A stretch of 64,000 bases of DNA from Caldicellulosiruptor changbaiensis (GCF_003999255.1 NZ_CP034791.1:1218501-1282500), one strand, 5' to 3'; numbered from the stretch's first letter, positions 18,737 through 27,721 are shown. Numbers and translations are program-made. Notes: generated by a model not told the origin, from the sequence alone.

Positions 18737-19528
18737 ATGGCGTTTGAAAAGATATGTATAAACGGGCTTGAAATTCTTAGAGTTCCTGAGTTACAAAAAT
18801 ATGGTGTAGATGCGTTTTTTACAACAAGAAGATATATTAATTCAAATGATTTTAACCTGGGTTACAAATGGGCAAATTCAAAAGAGGAAGTTGACAAAAA
18901 TTTTCTCATTCTTTTTAAAAACTTAGAGATTGATTATAGAAATATTTACTATGCAAAACAGGTGCATAAAAATGATATAATAATTGTTGAGAAAGGATTT
19001 AATTTTTTTGAATATACTCAAGAGAATGAAGCAGATGGGCTTATAACTCAAAAAAGCGGAATTACGCTTATAACATTTCACGCAGATTGCATTCCGATTT
19101 ACATTTATGATAAAGAAAAGAAAATAATTGCCTTGATTCACTCTGGTTGGAGAGGAAGTTTGCAGCATATATCAAAAAGGGCTATAGATATATTAATTTC
19201 GCAATTTAAATGTAATATTTCAAACCTAATTGTAGTAATTGGTCCTGGTATATGCAAAGAGCATTTTGAAGTAGGGGAAGAAGTATATGATGCTTTTTTA
19301 CAAGAGTTTGGCAGTGATATTTGTATATACCATGAAGAGAGATATTATTTAGATTTGAAAAAGGCTATTGAAAAAGATTTGTTAGGAAATGGATTAAAGA
19401 AAGAACAGATTATAGTGTCAGACATGTGTACTTATGAAAAAGAGGATTTGTTCTTTTCATACAGAAGAGATTTTAAAAGTCCAGAGAAATTAGGTAGTAT
19501 GGTTGCCCTCATGAGGATGGTGGGATGA
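18737..19528 (+). CDS. pgeF: multicopper-polyphenol-oxidase-fold purine nucleoside phosphorylase (YlmD/LACC1 family)
   Basis: 263-residue member of the DUF152/YfiH family. Zinc/catalytic residues are visible in KQVHKNDI, HADCIPI and HSGWRGS, the His/Cys/His set of the family, and in VIGPGICKEHFEVG. Homologues have been reported to act on purine nucleosides (phosphorylase/deaminase) and to edit peptidoglycan precursors. ATG start with TTGGAGGTAG upstream. The stop overlaps the phoP start by 4 nt, so it is cotranscribed with phoPR; the link to phosphate control is unexplained, although phosphorolysis consumes phosphate. Confidence 0.88.
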   Translation: MAFEKICINGLEILRVPELQKYGVDAFFTTRRYINSNDFNLGYKWANSKEEVDKNFLILFKNLEIDYRNIYYAKQVHKNDIIIVEKGFNFFEYTQENEADGLITQKSGITLITFHADCIPIYIYDKEKKIIALIHSGWRGSLQHISKRAIDILISQFKCNISNLIVVIGPGICKEHFEVGEEVYDAFLQEFGSDICIYHEERYYLDLKKAIEKDLLGNGLKKEQIIVSDMCTYEKEDLFFSYRRDFKSPEKLGSMVALMRMVG

Positions 19529-20226
19529 TGAAAAATATCTTGATTGTGGATGATGAACCTCATATCGTGGAACTAATTAAATTCAATCTTCAAAAAGAAG
19601 GCTATAATACTTTTGAAGCTGAAAATGGCAACACAGCTTTGGATATTATCAAAAATAACAGGATTGACCTGGTGATACTTGATATAATGATGAGTGATAA
19701 GGACGGATATGAGGTTTTAAAAGAGATTAGGTTTAACAAAGAAACAAAAAACCTTCCTGTTATCTTGCTTTCTGCAAAGTCAGAAGAAATTGACAGAATA
19801 TTAGGTCTTGAGCTTGGAGCAGATGATTACATAACAAAACCATTTAGTGTAAAAGAACTTGTTGCAAGAGTAAAAGCACTTTTTAGGAGAATTGAAAGCT
19901 TAAAACCTGATGTTGAAGAAAAAATTAGATTTGGGGATGTTGAAGTGGATTTTACAAAAAGAAGTGTGAAAAAAAGAAATCAAGAAGTTAGCCTTTCTTT
20001 TAAGGAATTCGAGCTTTTAAAGCTGCTGATAGAAAACAGAGGAAGAGTTTTGGACAGAGATTTCATTTTGCAGAGAGTATGGGGATATGAGTTTGATGGT
20101 GATACTCGAACAGTTGATGTGCATATAAGATTTTTGAGAAGAAAACTTGAAGATGACGAGAAGAATCCAAGGTATATTGAGACAGTAAGAGGAGTTGGCT
20201 ACAGATTTAGAGAAGGGTCTGACTAA
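19525..20226 (+). CDS. phoP: PhoP/PhoB-type response regulator
   Basis: OmpR/PhoB-family regulator, 233 residues. The receiver domain (1-120) has the acidic pocket VDDEP, phospho-acceptor Asp53 (VILDIMM), Ser84-region LLSAKSEE and switch lysine in YITKPFS. The DNA-binding winged helix (about 135-230) includes LSFKEFELLKLLIENRG and DTRTVDVHIRFLRRKL. It is followed 3 nt later by a cognate histidine kinase. Position next to PiT, pstB and phoU genes and a matching 11-bp-phased Pho box at 23718 supports control of phosphate genes. Confidence 0.93.
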   Translation: MMKNILIVDDEPHIVELIKFNLQKEGYNTFEAENGNTALDIIKNNRIDLVILDIMMSDKDGYEVLKEIRFNKETKNLPVILLSAKSEEIDRILGLELGADDYITKPFSVKELVARVKALFRRIESLKPDVEEKIRFGDVEVDFTKRSVKKRNQEVSLSFKEFELLKLLIENRGRVLDRDFILQRVWGYEFDGDTRTVDVHIRFLRRKLEDDEKNPRYIETVRGVGYRFREGSD

Positions 20227-20229
20227 GAA

Positions 20230-21927
20230 ATGAGAACAAAGATATTTGGTTACACCATTTTAGTTATAGTTATTATAAGCTTTTTACAGGGAATTTTTTC
20301 ATATGAGGTGTATAAAAATATTTATCTTGAAGAAAATAAGAAGCAGCTTGAAGTAATGGTAAGCGAGGTTGAAAGATATATAAATAACTTTGATATTCAA
20401 TCACTTTATAAAGTGTACAAAAAAAGTTATTTTAGAGTTACAATTGTTGACAATAAAGGGATTGTGCTTTATGATTCTGAAGCTGATAAGAATAAAATGG
20501 AAAATCATTCAAAAAGACCTGAAATTGTAGAGGCAAATAAATATTCGGGAAAGATTTGCTTCTCGATGCGAAAAAGCAAGACACTTAATAATTTTTTTCT
20601 CTATGCGGCAAAGAAGGTAGAAATTGACAACAAATCTATATTTATTCGAGTCTCTGTTTTACTTGATAAAATTGATGTGATTCTGAAAAAGGCTTTGATT
20701 CAGACACTAAAGTTTGGGCTGATATGTATAGTTTTTGGGATGATACTTACAATTGGCATATCTTCGCTTTTGTATCAGCCTCTCAAGGGGTTAATTTCAC
20801 TCATTACAGAGGGACTAAAAAAATTTGATATAGTTGAACTCAAAGAAAAAGAGGATTTGAAGTGGCTGAGTCTTAGCTTTACGAGATTATATCACCTTTT
20901 AGAAGAGAAGATTAACGAAGTAAATAGTCTCAACTATAGGCTTAGTGCTTTGTTAAACTCAATCGAACTTGGAATAATTTTTTTTGACAACAAAAAGAGG
21001 ATACTTATGTTTAACCAACAGGCTGAAGAGATATTTGCGACAAAGCTTAAAAATGGTACAAGTTTACTTGAGTGCATTCGAATATATGAACTTTTTGAAT
21101 TCCTATATGATGAAAATGCCTTTGAAAAAGAATTTGAGGTAACAGTTAATGGCCAAAATAAAATATTTAAAGTTACTAAAAAGAGAGTAAAATATGATGA
21201 AGGTAAAGAAGGAATATTATTAATTGTAAGTGATATTACGTTCATTAAAAAACTTGAAAAAATCAGGTCTGATTTTGTTGCAAATGTTTCTCATGAACTA
21301 AAAACTCCTTTAACTTCTATAAAAGGTTTTGTAGAGACACTGAAGGATGGTGCAATTGAAGATAGAGAAGTTGCTGAAAAATTTCTTAACATTATCGAGG
21401 TAGAAGTTGAAAGACTTGTTCGACTAATAAATGACTTGCTGTATTTGTCTGAGATAGAAAATGCAAAGATCCAGGTTACCGAAGATGAGGTCAATGTGAA
21501 AGAAGTAGTAGAGGAATGTGTTGAGCTTTTAAGATTTAAAGCTGAGGGCAAAAATGTAAAGATACACCTTAAGTTGGATGATAAGCTTAAAGTAAAGATT
21601 CACAAAGATTGGTTGAAACAGATTTTCATAAACCTCATAGACAACGCAATTGTATACAACAAGGAAAATGGTGAGGTCATTATAGAGGTAGAGAGATTAG
21701 ACGAGAAAATAGCGATAAGAGTAAAAGATACAGGTATTGGTATTCCACAAGATGAGATAGAAAGAATATTCGAAAGATTTTATCGAGTGGATAAAGGGCG
21801 TTCCCGAAAACTCGGAGGTACAGGTTTAGGACTTTCGATAGTCAAACACATTGTTGAACTTTACAATGGAAAGATTTACGTGACAAGTGAAGTTGGCAAA
21901 GGAAGTGAATTTACTATTGTAATATAA
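20230..21927 (+). CDS. phoR: PhoR-type sensor histidine kinase
   Basis: 565-residue membrane kinase. A TM helix near residues 5-25, an extracytoplasmic domain, and a second TM about 160-182 are followed by a linker and a PAS-like domain (about 235-340). The dimerisation/phosphoacceptor motif is ANVSHELKTPLTSIKGFVET with His355; the ATPase shows IFINLIDNAIVYN (N box), VKDTGIGIP (G1), FERFYRVDKGRSR (F box) and GGTGLGLSIVKHI (G2). Paired with the upstream regulator. A strong terminator follows. Confidence 0.93.
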   Translation: MRTKIFGYTILVIVIISFLQGIFSYEVYKNIYLEENKKQLEVMVSEVERYINNFDIQSLYKVYKKSYFRVTIVDNKGIVLYDSEADKNKMENHSKRPEIVEANKYSGKICFSMRKSKTLNNFFLYAAKKVEIDNKSIFIRVSVLLDKIDVILKKALIQTLKFGLICIVFGMILTIGISSLLYQPLKGLISLITEGLKKFDIVELKEKEDLKWLSLSFTRLYHLLEEKINEVNSLNYRLSALLNSIELGIIFFDNKKRILMFNQQAEEIFATKLKNGTSLLECIRIYELFEFLYDENAFEKEFEVTVNGQNKIFKVTKKRVKYDEGKEGILLIVSDITFIKKLEKIRSDFVANVSHELKTPLTSIKGFVETLKDGAIEDREVAEKFLNIIEVEVERLVRLINDLLYLSEIENAKIQVTEDEVNVKEVVEECVELLRFKAEGKNVKIHLKLDDKLKVKIHKDWLKQIFINLIDNAIVYNKENGEVIIEVERLDEKIAIRVKDTGIGIPQDEIERIFERFYRVDKGRSRKLGGTGLGLSIVKHIVELYNGKIYVTSEVGKGSEFTIVI

Positions 21928-21970
21928 AAAGGGCAACATTACTATCACTTTTCTAATGTTGCCCTTTTCT
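21927..21970. terminator. bidirectional terminator between phoR and pit
   Basis: Perfect 15-bp stem AAAAGGGCAACATTA / TAATGTTGCCCTTTT with a 12-nt loop between convergent genes. Confidence 0.9.
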
Positions 21971-21977
21971 TTGTGTG

Positions 21978-22976
21978 TTAAACAATTAGATTAATAACCC
22001 ATGCAATCACTCCGCCAATTAAACTGCACATAGGGATTGTCAAAATCCAAGCAATCACAATATTTTTGGCAATTCCCCATCTTACGGCTGAAAATTTTTT
22101 ACATGCACCAACTCCCATAATTGAAGATGAAATTACATGTGTTGTTGAGACAGGTGCACCAATATGGGTTGCAAACTGAATTGTAAGTGCTGCTCCTGTT
22201 TCTGCAGCAAAACCATTGATGGGTGCTAATTTTATTATCTTAATACCCATCGTCTTTATTATTCTCCAGCCACCAAAAGAAGTGCCAAGTGCCATTGCAA
22301 GTGCACAAGCAAATTTTACCCAATCAGGCACCACAAAGTTATTTAAAATCCCTGCGCTCACAAGAGCCATTGTAATTATTCCCATTGATTTTTGAGCGTC
22401 ATTTGAACCGTGACTATATGCCATCCACATCGCAGAGAGTATTTGTAGTTTTGAAAAATATTTATTTACAATATTAGGATGAACCTTAGCAAATACTATG
22501 TAAAGAATCATCATAAACAAGTATCCAAAAACAAAACCTAACACAGGCGAGATAATGAGTGGCAGTACTATTTTTTTGACAAATCCTATCCAGTTTATAT
22601 CAGAGAGTGATTTTGTAGTAACAATTGCAGCGCCAATCAGACCACCTATTATCGCATGTGATGAAGAGGAAGGTATTCCCCACCACCAGGTAAGTAAATC
22701 CCAAACAATTGCTGCGATAACAGCCGCAAGCACGAGGTATTCTGTTACAAACTTTGGGTTCACTATTCCATGGCCTATAGTTTTTGCAACCTCTGTGTTA
22801 ATCATTGCGCCAAAGAAGTTAAGAACTGCTGACATAAATATTGCGGCTCTTGGTGTCAAAACACGTGTTGACACAGACGTTGCAATAGCGTTAGCTGTAT
22901 CATGAAACCCATTTATAAAATCAAAAGTCAAAGCCAGGATGATTATCAGAAGAAGATTTAATGGAATGCTATGCAT
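21978..22976 (-). CDS. pit: PiT-family inorganic phosphate transporter
   Basis: 332-residue membrane protein of the PiT (PHO4) family, which imports phosphate with protons or cations. The two inverted-repeat signatures are DFINGFHDTANAIAT near the N-terminus and AYSHGSNDAQKSMGIITMAL in the second half; about ten hydrophobic helices are evident, including GIPSSSSHAIIGGLIGA and GAPVSTTHVISSSIMG. Its start overlaps the end of the DUF47 gene by 8 nt, the usual pit accessory arrangement. Convergent with phoPR. Confidence 0.95.
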   Translation of the reverse strand: MHSIPLNLLLIIILALTFDFINGFHDTANAIATSVSTRVLTPRAAIFMSAVLNFFGAMINTEVAKTIGHGIVNPKFVTEYLVLAAVIAAIVWDLLTWWWGIPSSSSHAIIGGLIGAAIVTTKSLSDINWIGFVKKIVLPLIISPVLGFVFGYLFMMILYIVFAKVHPNIVNKYFSKLQILSAMWMAYSHGSNDAQKSMGIITMALVSAGILNNFVVPDWVKFACALAMALGTSFGGWRIIKTMGIKIIKLAPINGFAAETGAALTIQFATHIGAPVSTTHVISSSIMGVGACKKFSAVRWGIAKNIVIAWILTIPMCSLIGGVIAWVINLIV

Positions 22977-23595
22977 TTTTTGTCACGACTCCTTCTATTA
23001 CATTTGCAACATCTTCACAGGCATCTAAGGTATCTTCTAAAAAGCCAAATATTTCTTTCCAGATGATGACCTCAATTGGCTTGTCCCTGTTTTCTGAAAA
23101 TAATTTTTTTATTGCATTTCTATAGACAATATCACCCTCATCCTCAATTCTATTGACCTCGATTATCTTTTCTTTAATTGATTTTGTGTTTTTCAAATCT
23201 TTTAGGTTTTCCACAACACTTTTTAACTCTTTTGTGCAATTAATTATCATTTCAGAAAGAATCTTAGCTTCAGGCTTTATTTGGTTAACATTGTAAATTT
23301 CGAATCTGTGTGCCACGGTCTCAAGTGCATCAACAATGTTGTCAATTTCTTTTATGATTGCAAACAAATCCTCTCTGTCAAGAGGGGTAATGAAAGTTCT
23401 GTTGAGAAGTTCAATTACCTGATGTGTAATATCATCGCCTCTATTCTCAGCTTTTTCGAGCTCTGCAAGGTATTTACTCATATTTGAAAGATTATTAATG
23501 AGTTGATTTAACATTACTGCTGATTGATAAGCATTTTCAATTGCATTGTTCAGGAGAACAAAAAATTGATTTTCTTTTGGGATAATACTCCACAT
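22969..23595 (-). CDS. DUF47 / PhoU-like Pit accessory protein
   Basis: 208-residue all-helical protein of the DUF47 (TIGR00153/Pit accessory) family, distantly PhoU-like. Typical are the acidic, metal-binding-type motifs EKAENRGDDITHQVIELLNR and REDLFAIIKEIDNIVDALE in the first half and NRIEDEGDIVYRNAI with CEDVANVIEGVVTKNA in the second. It nearly always precedes a PiT carrier, and the pair is overlapped here; it probably modulates the transporter. ATG start with AAAGGGGTTG upstream on the minus strand. Divergent from pstB, sharing the Pho-box region. Confidence 0.9.
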   Translation of the reverse strand: MWSIIPKENQFFVLLNNAIENAYQSAVMLNQLINNLSNMSKYLAELEKAENRGDDITHQVIELLNRTFITPLDREDLFAIIKEIDNIVDALETVAHRFEIYNVNQIKPEAKILSEMIINCTKELKSVVENLKDLKNTKSIKEKIIEVNRIEDEGDIVYRNAIKKLFSENRDKPIEVIIWKEIFGFLEDTLDACEDVANVIEGVVTKNA

Positions 23596-23717
23596 TCTTC
23601 TACAACCCCTTTTTAAAGTTTTGTCACAAAGTCCATTTTAATAGAAAAGGCGTCTATGCTTCAATGGGAAGAATTTTATAAAAAGCTTTTACATTGCACA
23701 AAGAATATTATATAATA

Positions 23718-23772
23718 TTTAACACAGTTTTAACATACATTAAATAAAAATTTAAAATCATGAGTGTATAAT
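23718..23772 (+). promoter_or_regulatory. Pho box and pstB promoter
   Basis: Four repeats in exact 11-bp phase begin at 23718, 23729, 23740 and 23751: TTTAACA, TTTAACA, TTAAATA, TTTAAAA. This matches the Gram-positive PhoP box (TTAACA-type hexamers separated by 5 bp). A perfect -10 TATAAT lies at 23767-23772, so the box takes the place of a -35, as in PhoP-activated promoters. It lies upstream of pstB-phoU and in the divergent region before DUF47-pit. Confidence 0.8.
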
Positions 23773-23817
23773 TTATTGGTTGTAGTATTAAAATGGGTAG
23801 GGAGAGGTTGTTTTAAC

Positions 23818-24567
23818 ATGGTTATTATAGAGACAAAAGATTTAAATTTGTACTATGGTGACAATCATGCCCTTAAAGATGTAAACATAAGGATAAATGA
23901 AAAATCCATTACAGCTTTGATTGGTCCATCTGGTTGTGGAAAATCTACATTTTTGAGAACTCTTAACCGCATGAATGACCTTATTGAAAATGTGAGAATA
24001 GAAGGTAAGGTCTATTTTGAAAACAAGGATATTTATAAAGACATTGATGTTATAAGCCTCAGAAAAAAGATTGGAATGGTATTTCAAAAGCCAAATCCTT
24101 TCCCAATGAGTATATATGACAATGTGGCGTACGGTCCCAGAATACATGGGATTAAGAAAAAGGAGATACTTGATGAGATTGTAGAGAACAGTTTAAGAAA
24201 AGCATACCTTTGGGAAGAGGTAAAAGATAGGCTAAAAAAAAGTGCGTTTTCATTATCTGGAGGTCAGCAGCAAAGACTGTGTATTGCAAGAGTTTTGGCA
24301 GTGGAACCTGAGGTCATTTTACTTGATGAACCAACTTCTGCACTTGACCCAATTTCCACTTTAAAAATAGAAGAGCTGTTAGAGGAACTCAAGAAAAATT
24401 ATACAATTGTAATAGTCACTCACAATATGCAACAAGCGGCAAGAATATCTGACTGGACAGGATTTTTCCTAAATGGTGAACTTATCGAATATGATAGGAC
24501 AATTACTATTTTTAACACACCAAAGGATAAGAGAACTGAGGATTATATAACAGGCAGATTCGGATAA
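23818..24567 (+). CDS. pstB: phosphate ABC transporter ATP-binding protein PstB
   Basis: ABC ATPase of the Pst phosphate importer, 249 residues from ATG 23818 (GGGAGAGG upstream); the frame also opens at GTG 23764, but that would lie over the -10. Walker A is [10 protein letters not shown]-loop [19 protein letters not shown] (the PstB-specific wording), signature [16 protein letters not shown], Walker [14 protein letters not shown], and H-loop VTHNM. PstS, PstC and PstA are not next to it, which is unusual; phoU follows directly. It either serves permease genes elsewhere or acts in signalling. Confidence 0.95.
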   Translation: MVIIETKDLNLYYGDNHALKDVNIRINEKSITALIGPSGCGKSTFLRTLNRMNDLIENVRIEGKVYFENKDIYKDIDVISLRKKIGMVFQKPNPFPMSIYDNVAYGPRIHGIKKKEILDEIVENSLRKAYLWEEVKDRLKKSAFSLSGGQQQRLCIARVLAVEPEVILLDEPTSALDPISTLKIEELLEELKKNYTIVIVTHNMQQAARISDWTGFFLNGELIEYDRTITIFNTPKDKRTEDYITGRFG

Positions 24568-24594
24568 TAATAAGTGCGAGGTGATTTTTAAAAG

Positions 24595-25257
24595 ATGACA
24601 AGACCAACATTTGAAAATGAACTAAAAGAGTTACACTTAGATATCCTGAAGATGGGGGCAATGGCTGAGGAGGCAATTGACAAAGCAATACATGCCTTAA
24701 AGACTAAAGATATTGATCTTGCGCAAAAGATTATTGAAAATGATGACAAGATTGATACTCTTACTGAAGAGATAGAGAAAAAGTGTGCTATCGTAATTGC
24801 AACTCAGCAGCCTCTTGCAAGCGACCTGAGGCTTATAATCACTGCTATGAGGATTGCCACAGACATTGAGAGAATTGCGGACCATGCAGAAGATATTTCC
24901 CAAATAACAATTAAATTAGCAAAAGAATCGTATATAAAGCCTCTTATTGATATTCCAAAGATGGCAGATATTACTCGTTCTATGTTAAAAGATGCGCTTG
25001 ATTCTTACGTAAATTCTGATATAGATCTTGCAAAATCTGTTGTGAAAAGAGATGACGTAGTAGACCAGATGTATCAAAGTTTAATAGATGAATTAGAACA
25101 GATAATGAAAGAAAATTCAGATGCTATTTCACAGTGTATACAATTTTTACTTGTTATAAAATATTTAGAGAGGATAGCAGACCACTCAACCAATATAGCT
25201 GAATGGGTGGTTTATAAAATAACAGGAATGCACAAGCACGATTGGGAGACAAAGTAG
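24595..25257 (+). CDS. phoU: phosphate signalling protein PhoU
   Basis: 220-residue helical protein with two PhoU repeats (about 1-115 and 116-220). Metal-binding-type motifs are seen in RIATDIERIADHAEDI and YLERIADHSTNIAEWVVY, the paired E-R-I-A-D-H signatures of PhoU. It down-regulates Pho signalling through the Pst complex and PhoR when phosphate is plentiful. ATG start 27 nt after pstB with a GCGAGGTG site. Here it sits with PstB and a PhoR gene in one neighbourhood, but without PstSCA. Confidence 0.94.
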   Translation: MTRPTFENELKELHLDILKMGAMAEEAIDKAIHALKTKDIDLAQKIIENDDKIDTLTEEIEKKCAIVIATQQPLASDLRLIITAMRIATDIERIADHAEDISQITIKLAKESYIKPLIDIPKMADITRSMLKDALDSYVNSDIDLAKSVVKRDDVVDQMYQSLIDELEQIMKENSDAISQCIQFLLVIKYLERIADHSTNIAEWVVYKITGMHKHDWETK

Positions 25258-25271
25258 GAGGAGCCAAATTG

Positions 25272-25802
25272 ATGAAAAAAATTAACCTTCTGGTTATTGC
25301 AAGGGCAGCATTGATTGCTGCACTTTATTTTGTTTTGACCTCATTTTTACCTGCGATATCTTACGGACCCATACAAGTAAGAATTTCTGAGGCTTTGACT
25401 CTTCTTCCTGCTCTGATGCCAGTATCCGCAACTATTGGACTTTTTGTAGGCTGCTTTTTAGCAAATCTTTATGGAATGGTAATGAGCATAACTGGAATAT
25501 ATGATGTTATATTTGGGTCTCTGGCCACTTTGCTTGCTGCTATAATAACAACTAAAATTAAGAAAAGAGCATTTTTACCCTTACCGACAATAATTGTGAA
25601 TGCCATAGTGGTTTCGAGTTATATTTGGTACTATTTTATAAACAGCTTGAAAATAGAGTGGTTAAAAAACTTGAACCCTATTTTGAGATATCTATTTACT
25701 ATACTTTCCATCGGAACCGGTGAGGCAATTGCAACGTATATTTTAGGACTACCCTTGTTCATAGCTGTTGAAAAACAGCTTAGAGGTAAAAAACTACTCT
25801 AA
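25272..25802 (+). CDS. queT: QueT-family membrane protein (ECF S component)
   Basis: 176-residue hydrophobic protein with about five to six TM helices, matching the QueT family, the substrate-capture subunit of energy-coupling-factor transporters predicted to import queuosine precursors. The diagnostic N-terminal stretch is YGPIQVRISEALTLLPALMP; GLFVGCFLANLYG and IYDVIFGSLATLLAA follow. An in-frame TTG at 25242 exists, but ATG 25272 has AGGAGGAG eight bases upstream. No preQ1 riboswitch precedes it; the gene starts 14 nt after phoU, so it is likely read from the Pho promoter as well. Confidence 0.85.
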   Translation: MKKINLLVIARAALIAALYFVLTSFLPAISYGPIQVRISEALTLLPALMPVSATIGLFVGCFLANLYGMVMSITGIYDVIFGSLATLLAAIITTKIKKRAFLPLPTIIVNAIVVSSYIWYYFINSLKIEWLKNLNPILRYLFTILSIGTGEAIATYILGLPLFIAVEKQLRGKKLL

Positions 25803-25806
25803 ATAC

Positions 25807-25837
25807 AAAAGTGGGGCCATTTTGGCTCCACTTTTTT
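25807..25837 (+). terminator. rho-independent terminator after queT
   Basis: Stem AAAAGTGGGGCC / GGCTCCACTTTT (one G-T pair) with a 5-nt loop and a T run. Confidence 0.88.
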
Positions 25838-25838
25838 G

Positions 25839-25867
25839 TTGCTTTTTTTCGGCTTTTGTAATATAAT
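25839..25867 (+). promoter_or_regulatory. probable his operon promoter
   Basis: TTGCTT (25839-25844), a 17-bp spacer and a perfect TATAAT (25862-25867). The leader to hisZ is about 50 nt, with no T-box or His-rich leader peptide; a short inverted repeat GTGAT-N8-ATCAC lies in it. Confidence 0.55.
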
Positions 25868-25922
25868 ATATCGTGATATTTATTCATCACTTCATCATGA
25901 TAAAGCAAAGAAGGGAAGAAAA

Positions 25923-27095
25923 ATGAGTAAAAAATTTGTGGATTACTATCCTTTGACAAGTGAGCTGTTAGAAGAAATACGAAGAAAGACATTGTATTTA
26001 TTTAAAAAATTTGGCTATCAACTAATAGAACCGTCTATGTTTGAAGAATATGAAAAATCAAGAAGTTTAAATGGGCAAAATTCAATAAAATTTATGGACA
26101 GTGATGGAACAATTATATCTCTAAGAAGTGAATTTACACCAAAAGTAGCAGAGATTGGAGCTAAAAATGGAGGGGAAATTTATCCCATTAAATACTGCTA
26201 CTTTGGAAGAGCCTTTCAGTTTCTGCAACAGGAGGCTGGGGACCTAAGAGAGTTTTACCAAGCTGGGGTTGAAAACTTTCATACATCGGACAGTTATTAC
26301 ATAGATTTAGAAATTTTGATTTTGGCAATTGAAAGTCTTTTGCAGCTGGGAGTTGACAATTTCACAATTGATATTGGAGAGGTCAACTTTTTTAAAGGAA
26401 TAGCAGCGGACTACGGAATAGACGATGCTTCAGCAGAAATTTTGTGTAAGTTGGTAGATAAAAAGGATTATATTGGAATCGAGAATTTCTTGATAAAGAA
26501 AGGAATTTCAGAGAAGGTAATAGATGTTTTTAGAAACCTTACTCGATTGTATGGTAAAAAAGATAAGATAAACGATGCTTATAAGTTTGCTAAGAATGAA
26601 ATCTCAAAATCTGCAATAGAGAGGTTAAAGGAAATATTTGATAAACTAAGTAACCTGGGGTATGAAAAATACATTTCAATTGACTTTGGAATGGTAAAGC
26701 ATTTAAACTATTACACAGGAATAATATTTTCTGGCTATCTTCCTAAATTAGGGTATCCAGTTTTGAATGGAGGAAGGTATGACAACTTATGTGAAACATT
26801 TGGTAAGAAATTGTATGCTATTGGGTTTGCACTGGGAGTGGACAGAATTTTAAACTGCCTGATGAGAGGCGGTAAGGCGAAAGTTAAACTTTACAAAGCT
26901 GCTTTATTTTATAAAGAAGGATTTTTTGAGATTGCAATTGAAAAACTTTTGAGGCTTGAAAAAGAGGTTTATTTTTGTAGCAATCCAATTGATATTCAAC
27001 AAGCTTTCAATATAAGCAAAGAACTCAAAATAGGTGAATTTTACTATATTGATGAAGAGGGAATAAAAAGATATGATGTGGAGGATCAGAAATGA
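25923..27095 (+). CDS. hisZ: ATP phosphoribosyltransferase regulatory subunit HisZ
   Basis: HisRS-like paralogue that forms an octamer with short HisG and confers histidine feedback. 390 residues from ATG 25923 (AAGGGAAG upstream); the longer frame from TTG 25836 would start before the promoter and is rejected. Class II synthetase-like motifs are visible: LRSEFTPKVAEI (motif 2 region), FYQAGVENF, and the C-terminal LNGGRYDNLCETFG with GFALGVDRIL (motif 3). No anticodon-binding domain is apparent, as expected for HisZ. First gene of the his operon; overlaps hisG by 4 nt. Confidence 0.93.
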   Translation: MSKKFVDYYPLTSELLEEIRRKTLYLFKKFGYQLIEPSMFEEYEKSRSLNGQNSIKFMDSDGTIISLRSEFTPKVAEIGAKNGGEIYPIKYCYFGRAFQFLQQEAGDLREFYQAGVENFHTSDSYYIDLEILILAIESLLQLGVDNFTIDIGEVNFFKGIAADYGIDDASAEILCKLVDKKDYIGIENFLIKKGISEKVIDVFRNLTRLYGKKDKINDAYKFAKNEISKSAIERLKEIFDKLSNLGYEKYISIDFGMVKHLNYYTGIIFSGYLPKLGYPVLNGGRYDNLCETFGKKLYAIGFALGVDRILNCLMRGGKAKVKLYKAALFYKEGFFEIAIEKLLRLEKEVYFCSNPIDIQQAFNISKELKIGEFYYIDEEGIKRYDVEDQK

Positions 27096-27721
27096 TAACA
27101 ATAGCATTGCCAAAGGGAAGATTAACCGAAGAGGCAACTGAGCTCTTTCAAAGATCTTCTCTTATTTCCATTGATATCTCTCAAGAGACAAGGAAACTTG
27201 TACTTGAGGACCCACGTGGTAATCTTCGATTTTTAATGGTAAAACCCTTTGATGTTCCCACATATGTAGAATATGGAATTGCTGACATGGGAATTGTAGG
27301 CAAAGATGTTTTACTTGAGGTAAACAAAAAGGTATATGAGCTCTTAGATCTGAAAATTGGAAAGTGCTTTATTGCATTAGCAGGTCCAAAAGGCTTGAGA
27401 GAAGAGCTTTTAAAAAAGTCAGAAAAGATAATAGCTACAAAGTTTCCTAATATAACAAAAGAATATTTTGAAAATGTCCTTGGCGAAGATGTGCAGATAA
27501 TAAAGCTCAATGGTTCTGTAGAGCTTGCTCCTATTTTGGGACTTTCTGACATGATAGTGGACATTGTTGAGAGTGGGAGAACTCTCAGAGAAAATGGACT
27601 TGAGGTGTATGAAAAGCTCTATGATATAAGTGCGCGTTTGATTATAAACAGAGCAAGTCTTAAATTAAAGAGTGAAATAGAAGGAGTTGTAAATTGTTTA
27701 GAAAGGATGATATTGCAGTGA
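27092..27721 (+). CDS. hisG: ATP phosphoribosyltransferase catalytic subunit (short form)
   Basis: Joins ATP and PRPP in the first step of histidine synthesis. The 209-residue length marks the short HisG_S form that needs HisZ, encoded just upstream. Signatures: MITIALPKGRLTEEA, YGIADMGIVGKDVL, and the PRPP-binding SDMIVDIVESGRTLRENGL. Coupled to hisZ by an ATGA overlap. Confidence 0.96.
   Translation: MITIALPKGRLTEEATELFQRSSLISIDISQETRKLVLEDPRGNLRFLMVKPFDVPTYVEYGIADMGIVGKDVLLEVNKKVYELLDLKIGKCFIALAGPKGLREELLKKSEKIIATKFPNITKEYFENVLGEDVQIIKLNGSVELAPILGLSDMIVDIVESGRTLRENGLEVYEKLYDISARLIINRASLKLKSEIEGVVNCLERMILQ

Noticed and set aside
24184-24300. Possible frameshift or degenerate pstB explaining its isolation
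   Set aside because: The reading frame is intact and all ABC motifs, including Walker A/B, Q-loop and signature, are present.
25242-25271. preQ1 riboswitch for queT
   Set aside because: The gene starts 14 nt after phoU; no room for the aptamer.
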